NCBI GenBank assembly: GCA_024509875.1
Contig: JAMPIV010016267.1
Coordinates: 434,001-498,000, forward strand
Reading direction: 5' to 3'
DNA: 64,000 bases
Origin: Oreohelix idahoensis
Lineage: Eukaryota > Mollusca > Gastropoda > Stylommatophora > Oreohelicidae
Numbering within the stretch: position 1 is the first letter of the stretch; every line of letters begins with the position of its first letter. Below, piece by piece: positions 1 to 10,376 of the stretch. The notes below the pieces were generated by a model. The model made no database searches. It saw only the letters and a list, made by a program, of their open reading frames with translations, and was not told the DNA's origin. The translations under genes were made by a program, and so were the position numbers.

Positions 1-960
1 CTCTGATTTATTGTCCCCATTGGTTTAACGCAGATCTGACGAGCAAAAGTTGAACCTTTTCATTGCAGAATTTAAACGTAATATTCATTTTTTTTTTTTA
101 GATAAGTAATTGTAGCTTAAAAAAATGATAACTTGACATTGAATCTGTTTTTGGTTTTAATTCTTTTCAACAGCATCGGGATCACTTGTGGTTCTGCTAG
201 ATGTAATGTTGAATCTTCATTTTTAAGAATGTTATGCATTTAGAAAAACCTTAATCATTTATGAAAGGATGAGCTAAATAATAGTATTCTACAAATTACT
301 ATTTGTTATGTTTGTATGTTAAAAGGGTATGAAAGCAATTTTTGTATTATTTTGTCTTAACATACACTGGACACTCAATTTATTGTATTAATGTGTTTCA
401 GAGACCCCCAGTCTATTGTGAAAATATTGTAATGGGAACCTAATAGTACATTATATTTTGGTAATTCATTCCAATGCCTTGAAAGCTAAAAGTGCCAGAC
501 AAAAATAAAAGTTGATGAAGTCACTTTTTTACTTACTTTGTTTTTTAGCAAAATATTGTTTATAATTATAAATGCAGGTAATAAACATTTAAAAAACAAC
601 AGTAAATTAACATTTACCTTTGACTGGAAAGCTGCTTCTTAAAATCAGTGGTGATCTAGTGATGGAGTTGGTGAATAGGAGATTACTGCTGGCACTGAAA
701 ATCTGCTACCGTGAAGGTTTTAGGAAAGCCTTCAGAATCTGGTGTTCTTTGTAATCACTACCTCTTGCTACTTCTTGTTTAAAAAAAACTGTCAAAATTG
801 ATTTTTGCTACCTTTTGGCACTTTCTTAGGAGTTTATTTAAGTAACTTAGCACCTGATCTTTACATTTATAGGTCATCATTTCAGCTGTTTCAATGTCTG
901 AATTTTTTTCTTCTGTCCACTTTCACAAGTTTCCTAAATCTGTCCTATCTGATGCCAGCA
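1..960. other. AT-rich stretch without recognised gene
   Basis: No coding sequence, tRNA-like promoter or element end was recognised here. Open frames are short and low in complexity. The last bases run into an old RTE-1 fragment. Confidence 0.5.
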
Positions 961-1055
961 TCTCCTTCTCACCTGTTGTTCCACTAGCACTTAACTGGTT
1001 CTTTCCATTAATTTTACATCAGTGATCTTGGCATGCCATTGCAATCCTTCTTTTC
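961..1055 (-). mobile_element. Old RTE-1 fragment, 3' part of a split copy
   Basis: On the minus strand this matches the C-terminal coding part of RTE-1; compare the window sequence near 1325-1435. It is one half of an older RTE-1 copy whose other half is at 4308-4490. The full-length RTE-1 at 1066-4297 was inserted between them and duplicated 10 bases of it. Confidence 0.6.
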
Positions 1056-1070
1056 CATGCCAACATTCAT

Positions 1071-4000
1071 TCATAACCCTCCACTCACAAAGGAGCATAG
1101 GCCTTCAACAAACACATGCCAAGTCCTCCTGTCACGTGCCATCATCTCAAGTTCTTTCCATGTTCTCCTCATCATTTTCACCTCTGTTTCCAACTCTCTT
1201 CTCCATGTACTTCTTGGTCTTCCTCTGCCTCTCTTGCCCTGGGGGTTCCAGAACAAAGACTGCCTTGTAATGCTATCAACAGGCTTCCTCAGTGTGTGTC
1301 CTATCCATCGCCATCGTCTTCTTCTCATCTCTTGTTCCACTGGCACTTGTCCAGTTCTTGTCATCAGTTCCACATTGGTAACCTTGTCATACCATTTTAA
1401 TCCCTCTATTCTACACAAGCACCCATTTATGAAAGTCTGTAGCTTTTTGGTTGTTGTCTTTGTTGTTCTCCATGTCTCTGAGCCATACAATAGGACTGAC
1501 TTCACATTTGAGTTGAAGATTCTTATTTTCGTGTTGGATCCAATTTCTCTTGATCTCCATATATTTCTCAATGCAATGAAAGCTCCTCTTGCCTTTTGTA
1601 TTCTTATTTTGATATCGCTGTCTGTCCCTCCAACTTTATCTATATTACTGCCAAGATATGTGTATGATTCTACATCTTGTATTGGTGTTTCTTCAAGTTC
1701 AACCCTGTTTTCATTACCTGCATTTATTCGCATTATTTTTGTCTTTTCCCTGTGTATTTTCAGACCCAATTGCTGTGACCTCTCATCGAGTGTTTCCAAT
1801 TTGTCCTGCATCTGATTACGGTTATGGGACAGGAGAGCCAAATCATCAGCAAAATCCAGATCATCCAACTGCTTAGTCAGAGTCCACTGGATTCCATTTC
1901 TGTTGTGTGTTGTCGATGATCTCATAACCCAATCTATTGCCAGCAAGAAAAGAAATGGAGACAAGAGGCATCCCTGTCGCACTCCTGTTCTTATCCCAAA
2001 TGGTTCTGTAAGCTGTCCTTCATGAAGAACTCTGCACGTCATGTCTTCATAGGTTTTCTTTATTAAATTAATGATCTTCAGGGGAACTCCATAATGCCTC
2101 ATCAATTTCCAAAGTGATTCTCTGTCCACACTGTCAAATGCTTTTTCGTAGTCCACAAATCCGATGTATAGTGGTGAATTCCATTCCAGACTTTGTTCAA
2201 CTATTATTCTCAAAGTGGCTATCTGGTCTGTACATGATCTGTTTTGTCGAAAACCTGCTTGTTCATCTCTCAATTTCTTGTCTATGGACTCCTTTAATCT
2301 CTCAAGGATAATCCTGTTCAATACCTTTCCTGGCACTGATAGTAACATTATTCCTCTATAATTTGTGCACTCTTGTAGATTTCCCTTCTTAGGCAACTTA
2401 ACCAGATATCCTTCCTTCCATTCTGCTGGTATCTCTTCTTTTTCCCAGACTTTACCAAGTAATTTATATAACATCTCTGTAGCCGTGTCGATATCTGCTT
2501 TGATGGCTTCTGCTGGAATGCCATCAGGTCCAGACGCTTTTCCATCTCTTAGAAGCTTTATGGCTTTCTTTATTTCTTCCTTCGTTGGTCTTTCACCGTT
2601 AATTTGTAGCTCTTCTTCTGCTGGCTGGATGTCCGGCGGGTTTTGTGGAGCTGGTCTATTGAGAAGGTCCCCAAAATATTCTGTCCACCTCTTCATTTGC
2701 TCTTGTATATTGCTGAGCAGTTTCCCATTCTTATCTTTTATGAGGCAACTTGTTTGCTTGTATTTCCCTGTTAGCTTCTTTGTGCTGCTATACAGTTCTC
2801 TCATATTTCCTTTGGCTGCAGCATCTTCTGCCTCTCTTGCCAACTCCTCAATATACTTCCTCTTGTCTCTTTTGATACTTCTTTTTACTTCTTTGTTTGC
2901 TTCTGTGTACACTTCTTGAGCCTTGGCTTTGGAACTTCTGGTTTTGCTTGTGTTTAACTCTGCTTTCTTGTTTTTTCTATCTTTTATCTTATTGATGGTT
3001 TCTGTTGTTATCCATGCTTTTTGTTGTCTTTCCCTTTTCCCCAGTATTTCTTCACATGTCTCCTTCCATACCGTTTTGACCTGCTGCCAATAGTCTTCTG
3101 TATTCTCTACATCTTCCAACTGTTGGAGCACTTGGAATTTGTTGGATACTGTGACCGCAAATTTGTCTCTTGTTTCTTGATTTCTTAGCTGTCCTACATT
3201 AAACTGTTGTCTATAATTTTGCATTGTTGCATATCTCTTGAGTTTCATTTTTACTTTGGCTATCAGAAGATGGTGATCTGATGCCACATCTGCTCCTCTA
3301 TATACCTTTACATCCTGCAATGATGATCTAAACTTCTTCTTTATGCATATATGATCGATCTGATTTTCTGTTCTATGGTCTGGTGATATCCATGTTGCCT
3401 TGTGTATTCTCTTATGTGGAAACATGCTTCCTCCTATAGCCAGTTGATATGAAGCACAGAAGTTTGCGAATAGTTCTCCATTTTCATTCATTACTCCTAG
3501 CCCATGTTTTCCCATGACTTCTTCAAATCCGGTATTGACTGTACCTATCTTTGCATTCATGTCACCCATCAAAATTGTGATGTCTCTTCTTTTTACTTTA
3601 TCCATAATTTCCAGTAGTTTAGTATAAAATGCTTCTTTCACAGACTCTTCTTTGTCATTAGTTGGTGCATAACATTGGATGACAAGGACATGAATTTTCT
3701 TTTTAGCTGTTTTGAAAATAGCTGTTATTATTCTGGGTCCCACAGCTTCCCATTCAATGAGTGCTTTCTGTGCTTCTTTAGATAACATAAGAGCTACCCC
3801 TTCACTGTGGTGTGAACTTTCGTCTTCGTGTCCTGAGGACAGCACCAATTCACCTGTGATGAGTTTCTTCCTGTCTACCCCCTTCCACTTTGTTTCACAC
3901 ATTCCCAGAACCTCGATTTTGTATTCCCTCATTTCTGCTGCTACTTGTGCCACTTTCCCTTGTTCGTTCAATGTCCGAACATTCCAGGTGCCAAATCTGG

Positions 4001-4142
4001 AAGTTCTCCTAGAAGAAAGAAGGTTAGTCAGCAACACAGACTCCTTTCGGCTTTCTCTGTGTTGCATCATACGCCTCCCCGCGAGAGGACCTTCCCCTGT
4101 CTTGGATGGCTGTGTTTTATTTTCTTTATTTGACTTGTCCAT
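1071..4142 (-). CDS. RTE-1 endonuclease-reverse transcriptase, intact
   Basis: This 1023-residue polyprotein would nick target DNA and reverse-transcribe its own RNA at the nick. The N-terminus has a basic leader, then an APE-type endonuclease starting at GTWNVRTL (about residue 51) with GMCETKW, LMGDMNAK and, near residue 290, SDHHLL. The reverse transcriptase follows: LRDGKASGPDGIPAE, VKLPKKGN..NYRGIMLLS, EQAGFRQNRSC, the palm motif GFVDYEKAFDSVD, RTGVRQGCLLSP and the catalytic box DLDFADDLALL. The C-terminus has the basic [16 protein letters not shown] segment common in this group, and no RNase H. The first ATG lies upstream of the endonuclease, so the start at 4142 is plausible. The frame is uninterrupted. 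The exact clade is inferred; the EN-RT function is certain. Confidence 0.9.
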   Translation of the reverse strand: MDKSNKENKTQPSKTGEGPLAGRRMMQHRESRKESVLLTNLLSSRRTSRFGTWNVRTLNEQGKVAQVAAEMREYKIEVLGMCETKWKGVDRKKLITGELVLSSGHEDESSHHSEGVALMLSKEAQKALIEWEAVGPRIITAIFKTAKKKIHVLVIQCYAPTNDKEESVKEAFYTKLLEIMDKVKRRDITILMGDMNAKIGTVNTGFEEVMGKHGLGVMNENGELFANFCASYQLAIGGSMFPHKRIHKATWISPDHRTENQIDHICIKKKFRSSLQDVKVYRGADVASDHHLLIAKVKMKLKRYATMQNYRQQFNVGQLRNQETRDKFAVTVSNKFQVLQQLEDVENTEDYWQQVKTVWKETCEEILGKRERQQKAWITTETINKIKDRKNKKAELNTSKTRSSKAKAQEVYTEANKEVKRSIKRDKRKYIEELAREAEDAAAKGNMRELYSSTKKLTGKYKQTSCLIKDKNGKLLSNIQEQMKRWTEYFGDLLNRPAPQNPPDIQPAEEELQINGERPTKEEIKKAIKLLRDGKASGPDGIPAEAIKADIDTATEMLYKLLGKVWEKEEIPAEWKEGYLVKLPKKGNLQECTNYRGIMLLSVPGKVLNRIILERLKESIDKKLRDEQAGFRQNRSCTDQIATLRIIVEQSLEWNSPLYIGFVDYEKAFDSVDRESLWKLMRHYGVPLKIINLIKKTYEDMTCRVLHEGQLTEPFGIRTGVRQGCLLSPFLFLLAIDWVMRSSTTHNRNGIQWTLTKQLDDLDFADDLALLSHNRNQMQDKLETLDERSQQLGLKIHREKTKIMRINAGNENRVELEETPIQDVESYTYLGSNIDKVGGTDSDIKIRIQKARGAFIALRNIWRSREIGSNTKIRIFNSNVKSVLLYGSETWRTTKTTTKKLQTFINGCLCRIEGLKWYDKVTNVELMTRTGQVPVEQEMRRRRWRWIGHTLRKPVDSITRQSLFWNPQGKRGRGRPRSTWRRELETEVKMMRRTWKELEMMARDRRTWHVFVEGLCSFVSGGL

Positions 4143-4184
4143 ATTTGTTGAAGTTTTTTGTGGTTTAAATTTTTTTTACAGGAT

Positions 4185-4297
4185 GGGGTAACCGGCCCCA
4201 TGCCCAACCCTCCTTAGTCGCCTTCTACGACATGCTTGGCAGGGGACAGTGTTACTGTTCTTTGCTCCCCTTTCGGGCCCCGGCAACACACGGGTGC
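4185..4297 (-). promoter_or_regulatory. RTE-1 5' UTR module
   Basis: The minus strand carries a GC-rich leader containing AGCAAAGAACAGTAACACTG and ending in ATCCTGTAAAAAAA before the ORF. Related leaders occur at 56145-56270 and 58937-59040, and diverged ones in the SINE-F copies. A conserved leader in a LINE that must carry its own promoter suggests an internal promoter, but none was demonstrated. Confidence 0.5.
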
Positions 4298-4307
4298 CAT
4301 GCCAACA

Positions 4308-4490
4308 GCCATTTATGAAAACCTGTAACTGCTTTGTTGTTATTTTTGTTGTCCTCATGTTTCAGAGCCTTACAATAGGACTGTCTTGACATTTGAGTTG
4401 AAGATTCTCATTGTTGTGTTGACTCGATTTCTTTTAACTTAAGTACATTTTCCAATGCAGTGAAAGCCCCTCTTGACTTTTATTCATGTT
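4308..4490 (-). mobile_element. Old RTE-1 fragment, 5' part of a split copy
   Basis: This continues the RTE-1 copy broken at 1055 and matches the window sequence at about 1425-1555. It is diverged, has stops in all frames, and was truncated before the full-length element landed in it. Confidence 0.6.
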
Positions 4491-5454
4491 GTTCTTAAAA
4501 ATTTTCTGATTTAAAGAACCTATAAGGTGGGGTAGCCAGCCTCGTGCCCAGCCTACTTTAATTGCCATATGCAATACATGATGGCTTAATTCATGTGTGT
4601 GATATGAGGGCTTCATTTATGTTTTTGATGTGTGAGTGCTTACTTCATGTGGAGTTCTTGAGGGCTTACTCTTCACATATGAGACTTTGTGTGATAGTCT
4701 GATGAAGGAAAAGGATACAGGAGAACTATGAAGGTAGAATGCATGCTTCGAGTGGAAAGAATGCCTTGAATTTTTTTTAAATAAATAAATGAAAAACAGA
4801 GTGAATATGTAATATCCAGTGTGTAAATTTCTGAACTTTTCCCCTGTTTTTAACCACATTAAAAGTTTCTTTATTGTGGTTATCTTAATAATATAACTTA
4901 CTAAACAGTACAACATAAACATTTACAAATATTATGGCATTCAGAAATTTGTGTGTGAGAAGGAAAATTTAGCATTTCGGGGGTTTGGTGTCGCTGGATT
5001 TTGAATATAAATAATGCCATCCAATCAATTATATAAATAATGTCATGCCCACATTACTAATTGTAACAAACAATGAAAGAAACATATGAACAGCTTTCTG
5101 GGAAAATATCAAAAGGTGCATGTTGCCCTGTGAAAACTAAATTGCACACCCATTAACAGAACTGGCAGGCCTTCAATTTTTTTTCTTGGTGCAGTATTCA
5201 CATTGTTAGATTTCCTCACAAAAAGCATCAGTGGTACGTATAAGTGTGTATCACTGTCTTAGATTTATACATAACAGCAGATAATGAATAGAGTTCATGA
5301 AAATTTATAGTCAAACAGATATGCACAATACAGTATACATTGTTGTAGGGGTAAGAAATCACAATTAATAGTTTTAAGAGGTTGAAATGAATGTTAGAGA
5401 GCACATGTTGCATTTCACCCAAATAATTATTAATATGTCTGCCGATTGAGTTGC
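4491..5454. other. AT-rich stretch, nothing recognised
   Basis: Only short spurious ORFs are present. No element termini or promoter motifs were seen. Confidence 0.4.
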
Positions 5455-5466
5455 ACAAGTAAATAT

Positions 5467-5679
5467 ACTTACTTAGTCGTTCCCCTTCTACCATGAGGTG
5501 TAGAGGTTTGGAAGAGAGAGCGCCAGACTATCCTATCGGCTGTCTTCCTCCTGGCCTGGTTCCATTCTAGTCCTCGATCCTTCAAAGATTGTCTAATGTT
5601 GTCCTCCCAGCGGACTCTGGGTCGTCCTGGGGGTTTGGATCCCTGGCTCTTTGTTTCCCATGCGTGTCGTGGTAGCCGA
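5467..5679 (-). mobile_element. 5'-truncated RTE-2 3' end
   Basis: A 213-bp piece of the RTE-2 3' terminus lies between direct repeats of ACAAGTAAATAT (5455-5466 and 5680-5691). It ends in a short TAAG-type tail like the full-length copy at 17178-20346 and encodes only the last part of the RTE-2 ORF. This is classic 5' truncation during target-primed reverse transcription. Confidence 0.8.
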
Positions 5680-5785
5680 ACAAGTAAATATGCCCATATA
5701 TAATCATTCAGAGATAAGTAATGAAAGGTTTATTTGGAATTTTTGTTGTGTATTTTTTTTTTTTATATGTACCAAAGCAAGATTT

Positions 5786-5996
5786 ACCAACGGGCTGATC
5801 ACCCGTTTGCCAGTCACTTCGATTACGGAAACGACAGCAAATGGATTGATTTGCCGTTGCCCTAAAGACGCCAATAGGCGTGATGGGAAACAATGGCAAA
5901 GAAAACCTATCTGCTGTTGCCCTAAGACGCCACTAGGCGTAATGGCCACTGACTGCTTTGACGGTCGGTGGCTAAGGACGGAAGAAGAAGAAGAAG
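5786..5996 (+). mobile_element. SINE-A copy 1, with RTE-3-like tail
   Basis: This 211-bp retroposon is flanked by AAAGCAAGATTT (5774-5785 and 5997-6008). It starts with a hairpin (AACGGG at 5789-5794 pairs with CCCGTT at 5802-5807 around a 7-base loop). It contains two tandem versions of a GTTGCCCTAAGACGCC-type segment and ends in a GAA repeat. Its last ~90 bases match the RTE-3 LINE 3' end (reverse strand of 9747-9840), so RTE-3 probably mobilises it. No clear tRNA box A was found, so SINE status rests on size, tail and duplication. Confidence 0.8.
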
Positions 5997-6165
5997 AAAG
6001 CAAGATTTGAAAATATAACCATACATTTACAAAAAAATGTTGTGATTAAAAAACCTGTTAATTAATTAGTCAAATTTCATTCCATTGACTTTTTTCATTT
6101 CTCCCCATGTCATTTTTTGTGGGTTGCTCCATAGCTTCATAGCCAGTGTGTCCAGATAAGTTTTG

Positions 6166-6497
6166 TTAAATAGATACAAAGATGCTTCATGGTATTGAAC
6201 AAAAAGATACAAAGATGCTTCATGGTATTGAACAAAAAGATACAAAGATGCATCATGGTATTGAACAAAAAGATACAAAGATGCAACATGGTATTGAACA
6301 AAAAGATACAAAGATGCAACATAGTATTAAACAAAAAGATACAAAGATGCAACATGGTATTAAACAAAAAGATACAAAGATGCATCATGGTATTAAACAA
6401 AAAGATACAAAGATGCAACATGGTATTGAACAAAAAGATACAAAGATGCAACATGGTATTAAACAAAAAGATACAAAGATGCATCATGGTATTGAAC
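6166..6497. repeat. 33-bp minisatellite, about 10 units
   Basis: The unit contains TACAAAGATGCAACATGG and repeats nearly exactly about 10 times. The period is a multiple of three, so repetitive ORFs stay open in several frames on both strands. These are artefacts of the repeat. Confidence 0.9.
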
Positions 6498-7189
6498 GGA
6501 ATGAAATGACCACAGGGAAAATAGTCAAGTCATCAGGACATGCAGCAGAAAGAGCACATCATAATTTATTCCCTGTCATTTTTGACAGGTTACTTGCTCG
6601 TATATAAATAATGAATGGGTCTATAGTCCTTTATTTGAAATGTTTATTTATTCATCTAGGCATGTAGCTCATGTCTTTTATTTGCTCAGTGTGAGGATGT
6701 TCTGCTTGTCTGACTTGGGATCCATTCCTTGGGCTTTTTGTGCATGCTATCATCTGTCAACAATATGAGTCTTTGAAAAAGATGCATCATCAAGTCTGAG
6801 GCTGACTGACAAGAGACATTTCATGTTCCTCAACAACCTCTGGTCCCTTGTGTTCTTTTTCAATGTTGTTGCTTACTTTTTGTTGTTTACATTCTAACAT
6901 GTTATTAGACTCTCTGGTATATCTTCTTTTTTTGTTATTCCCTTTTCTTTTATCTATTAACTTTACACACTGTCACAATTCATTTAAATTTCTTCTTAAC
7001 AAAATGTACTCATTGAATTTGTACAATCCTCTTTCTGCCATGTGTAATGTTTTCCTTTGCACGTTGATCTTTCAGAATATTTTTATTATTCTTTTTAACT
7101 GGTCCATGAAATTCTGAATATTTTAAAATCATAAATCATGTGTTATCTAATTTCAGTTAATTTCATTATGAAAATATAAACAAGGTCAA
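6498..7189. other. No recognised feature
   Basis: AT-rich sequence with no convincing coding or mobile signature. Confidence 0.4.
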
Positions 7190-7424
7190 GGTAGTTCCAT
7201 AGCAGATACTGCCATAGGGAATGAAGTGTTAGAGACTTTACCATATCCAGCATTGAGAGGTGGGGTGACTAGTTCCATTCTTTGCTGCCTTTTCCTTCCC
7301 CAACTCAAAGAGCAGAGCCAGGTGCCCATTTACAGCTAGGTAGACTGGAGCGTGATTTGAACCCAGCACCTTTGCCGTGAGAGACTAGCGCTCTAACCAC
7401 TCTATCAATCTGATGCTCATATTG
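7190..7424 (-). mobile_element. SINE-E, tRNA-derived
   Basis: Read on the minus strand, a tRNA-like head has a box A region (GATAGAGTGGTTAGAGCG) and a box B (GGGTTCAAATC). It is followed by CTAGCTGTAAATGGGCACC, which resembles the central motif of SINE-C and SINE-D here. It is diverged, and no clear target duplication was found. It is not a functional tRNA gene because the tRNA fold does not close. Confidence 0.65.
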
Positions 7425-7857
7425 ATAATATGATAATATAGATTCTTTATAATATTGGAGTTTATTATTTCTTTATAATAATATAATTGAAGAACATGTT
7501 TTTCACATTCTGGATTGCTATTTCTCACTTGGACTTTTCTGTTCTTTCATTATGAGATATTATGATCTTTAGTTATTAATGTGCAGAGAATGTAAATTGA
7601 TAGTCTTGTTTCATTTTGTGTTTTGTTCCATTTATTGCACTGTAATTTAGCTTTTCTGTTATACATATATGCTTACAAGAATGCCTGTTATATCTTGTTA
7701 CATCATAAAACTTGCTTCAATTGTATGCAACACTGTTCTATAGCCAGATGCAATTTTGTAATGCTTTTGCACTGGTTAATAAAATGTTAACATTTCAAAG
7801 TCTTCGCAGTTTTTGTAAAAATGGATTACGTGTAACATTCCTTAAGGATCACAGTTT
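7425..7857. other. No recognised feature
   Basis: AT-rich sequence without genes or element ends that I can identify. Confidence 0.4.
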
Positions 7858-9731
7858 AGTACCATGGGGAGTGGAACCTGTTCTCCTACCAGGTGCGTCA
7901 ACTGGGCTGCGGATGGTTGAAGCACCTCTAGGTATATGGGTTAGCCGTGAATACTAAACAAACAGCCAAAAACATCTATTTCGGGCAGAAAGGGCACGTA
8001 ATCCTTCGTTGGTAACCTATTTAGGAGAAGTAAAAAAAATTTCAAACCTCCGCTGCCTTGCGGGAATATCCGTTTATGGGAAAAGCTTAAAGGAGTAAAC
8101 CCTGAGAATAAATCTGGAGTTGGAGTCCCTAAGGCAGACTAATGTTGATTCGACATTATTCTGACAACTCCTGCGACGTGGCTGGTACTAAACTGTATCG
8201 GCTACTGCCGTTCCTTTGGACCTACCAGCTCTGTGGAGAGGGGAACATTGCTGCATGGGCAATAGCTTGATCTCTTTATAACTGTGTCCAAGCTCCCGAC
8301 CTGGAGAGGACACTCCAGCTTCACCCTATGGTGTTGGCACAACACAGGAAGTAGCAGTTACTGGTTATAAGCATTTTGTCCATTTGGTGTAGGGCATGGC
8401 GACAGGGGCTACTACCGACAGGTTCTAGGATCTCACTGGACAGCTACTGCCCGCTTCAAGCTGGGCAGCCCCCAGCCAGTCAGGTATTGTTTCGCCACTG
8501 TCTGCTTTCCCCATAGGGTGCATGGGGATTAGGGTCAAACCTGGACTGTGGACAGAAAATTTTGCACCAAGCAAAAATAAGAAAACAAGAAACAGTAGAA
8601 AGAAACCGACTATCAGGTTGGGATGTTGGAAGGTCCAGACTATGTTGACTGGACTATCCAAAAACCTACATGATATAAACGATGACAGGAAGACAGCCAT
8701 AATCAATGATGAACTTAAACGACTTCAGGTGGATATAGCTGCACTTCAAGAAACGCACCTAGCAGGCTCTGGAAAGGTGAGTGAGAAGGAATACTCATTT
8801 TATTGGCAAGGGAAAGATCTTAATAAAACTAGAGAACATGGAGTAGGTTTTGCGGTAAGAAAATTGCTGACTAAAATGGTTGAACCAGGTGAGTATAGAT
8901 CAGAATGCTTGTTAACACTCCGTCTGCAAACTAGTGCAGGTCCCATCACCCTTGTCAGTGAGTGTGCTCCTACTCTGTACTCCACCTCGGAAGCTAAAGA
9001 CAAGTTCTACAAGAATCTAGCAGCAGTCATCAAAAGCACACTTAGAAGTAAAGTTCAACAAACTGCTCGACATTGTGCAAATAAGTATTGGCTCCAGCTC
9101 AGTGAAAACATCCAGACTGCAGCGCAAACAGGCAACACTAGACAAATGTACAACGGTATAAAGAAAACCCCTGGTCCCCAGAAAAGTAAGACGGCACCGC
9201 AAAAAACCATCAGCAGGAAGAAACTAATCGATAAAGGTAAACAGATGGAGATGTGGGTTGAGCACTACTCTGAGCTCTACGCTATAGAAAATACCATCAC
9301 ACCTGCAGCCCTTGATGCTGTTAAATGCCTGCCAACTATGGAGGAGCTAGATGCTGAACCAACATTGGAAGAACTCAGCAAGGCCATTGATAGCCCAGCC
9401 TCTGGCAAAGCACCAGGCAACGACGGGATTCCTCCCAATTTAATCAAATGCTGTAAGAGCACACTATTGCTTCCCCTGCATGTGGTGCAGTGTCAGTGCC
9501 GGAAAGAGGCAACTATTTCTCAAAACATGCGAGGTACCAAGATTGTAACACAATATAAAAATAAAGGAGACAGAAATAATTGCAACAACTACAGAGGCAT
9601 CTCTCTTCTTAGTATTGTTGGTAAGGTCTTTGCCAGAGTCAAATTCATGTGATTACACTAGCTAGCTGAGCGCATATAACCTGAGTAGCAGTGTGGATTC
9701 CGAGCTGGTAGATCAACAATAGACATGTGTA
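7858..9731 (+). mobile_element. RTE-F LINE, 5' portion of a split copy
   Basis: A GC-richer leader of about 660 bases precedes an EN-RT ORF that runs to about 9731, where the reverse transcriptase breaks off after the GFRAGRSTIDM block. The element resumes at about 13308 with the palm motif AFIDLTKAFDMV. The gap between them is filled by other insertions, and a short LINE stretch (roughly 20 codons) seems lost at the break. Confidence 0.7.
8522..9652 (+). pseudogene. RTE-F endonuclease-RT, internally deleted and broken
   Basis: The frame begins with a basic leader and an endonuclease start (RLGCWKVQTMLTG, then ALQETHLAGSGK). It loses most of the endonuclease core by an internal deletion near residue 175. 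It continues in frame into the EN-RT linker and early RT motifs (SGKAPGNDGIPP, NCNNYRGISLLS). A stop at 9652 and several beyond it end the frame. The family would be an autonomous LINE polyprotein; this copy cannot be active because the endonuclease catalytic region is missing and the RT is split by nested insertions. Confidence 0.75.
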
Positions 9732-9746
9732 AGGTTCAATTTATAT

Positions 9747-10361
9747 CTTCTTCTTCTTTGATCCTTAGCCGCCGACCGTCAAAGCAGTCAGTGGCCATGA
9801 CGCCTGGTGGCATCTTGTAGGGCGACAACAGATTGATTCCACTTTGCTCGGTCGGTGGCCATCCTTCGTACAGTGCCCCAACTCTGGTTCATACCTCGCA
9901 TCTCAGCCTCCACAGTCCTTCGCCAAGTTGTATTTGGTCGGCCTCTCTTTCGTTTTCCTTCAGGGGTCCATAGCATGGCTGTTCTTGTGATGGCATCGGG
10001 GTCTCTTCTGAGGACATGGCCAACCCAGCTCCAGCATCTGCCAGCTATGATGGTGTGCATGTCTTGCTTGCTCCGAGTAAGCAGCTCTTGATTGGTGATG
10101 GTATTCAGCCAAAAGATTCTGAGAATTTTTCTTAGGCATGTTGTGTGAAAAGAGGACAGTTTCGACATTTCCTTCTCTGTAACTCTCCAGGCCATAGAGA
10201 AGCACAGAAAAGCCACTCACAAGCTAGCAGACAATACAGTGCGTCATCTTTAAAAACTGGAACAAGGCACGAACTATAGGTGACGACTGTCATTATATTT
10301 GAAAAATCAATTTGCTTCACACTGTGGATCGATGATCCTTCGGCTGTGGCCCCCAGTTGTT
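9747..10361 (-). mobile_element. RTE-3 LINE 3' fragment with 15-bp target duplication
   Basis: The segment lies between two copies of AGGTTCAATTTATAT (9732-9746 and 10362-10376). The minus strand encodes the RTE-3 C-terminus, including WSWVGHVLRRD, GKRKRGRPNTTWRR and [10 protein letters not shown] (ORF 9788-10216), and ends in an AAAGAAGAAGAAG tail. The upstream 140 bases near 10220-10361 were not recognised as RTE-3 and may be divergent sequence or a passenger. Its 3' end is the sequence shared with SINE-A. Confidence 0.75.
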
Positions 10362-10376
10362 AGGTTCAATTTATAT

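Larger units (their letters stand above)
1066..4297 (-). mobile_element. Full-length RTE-1 LINE with target-site duplication
   Basis: This 3.2-kb non-LTR retrotransposon is flanked by the direct repeat CATGCCAACA (1056-1065 and 4298-4307). Reading the minus strand, a GC-rich 5' UTR (4297-4143) is followed by one long ORF and a very short tail of ATGA-type repeats just after the stop codon. The compact layout, single EN-RT ORF and simple-repeat tail are typical of RTE-like LINEs. The target was an older copy of the same family. The intact ORF suggests a fairly recent insertion. Confidence 0.85.

Noticed and set aside
1033..1815. 260-codon + strand ORF and other + strand frames over 1071-4142
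   Set aside because: They are antisense shadows of the intact RTE-1 ORF, with no recognisable domain.
6166..6497. Long repetitive ORFs on both strands (for example 6182-6607)
   Set aside because: A 33-bp tandem repeat keeps frames open; there is no domain or codon signal.
7330..7424. tRNA gene on the minus strand
   Set aside because: The cloverleaf does not form; it is the head of a SINE.
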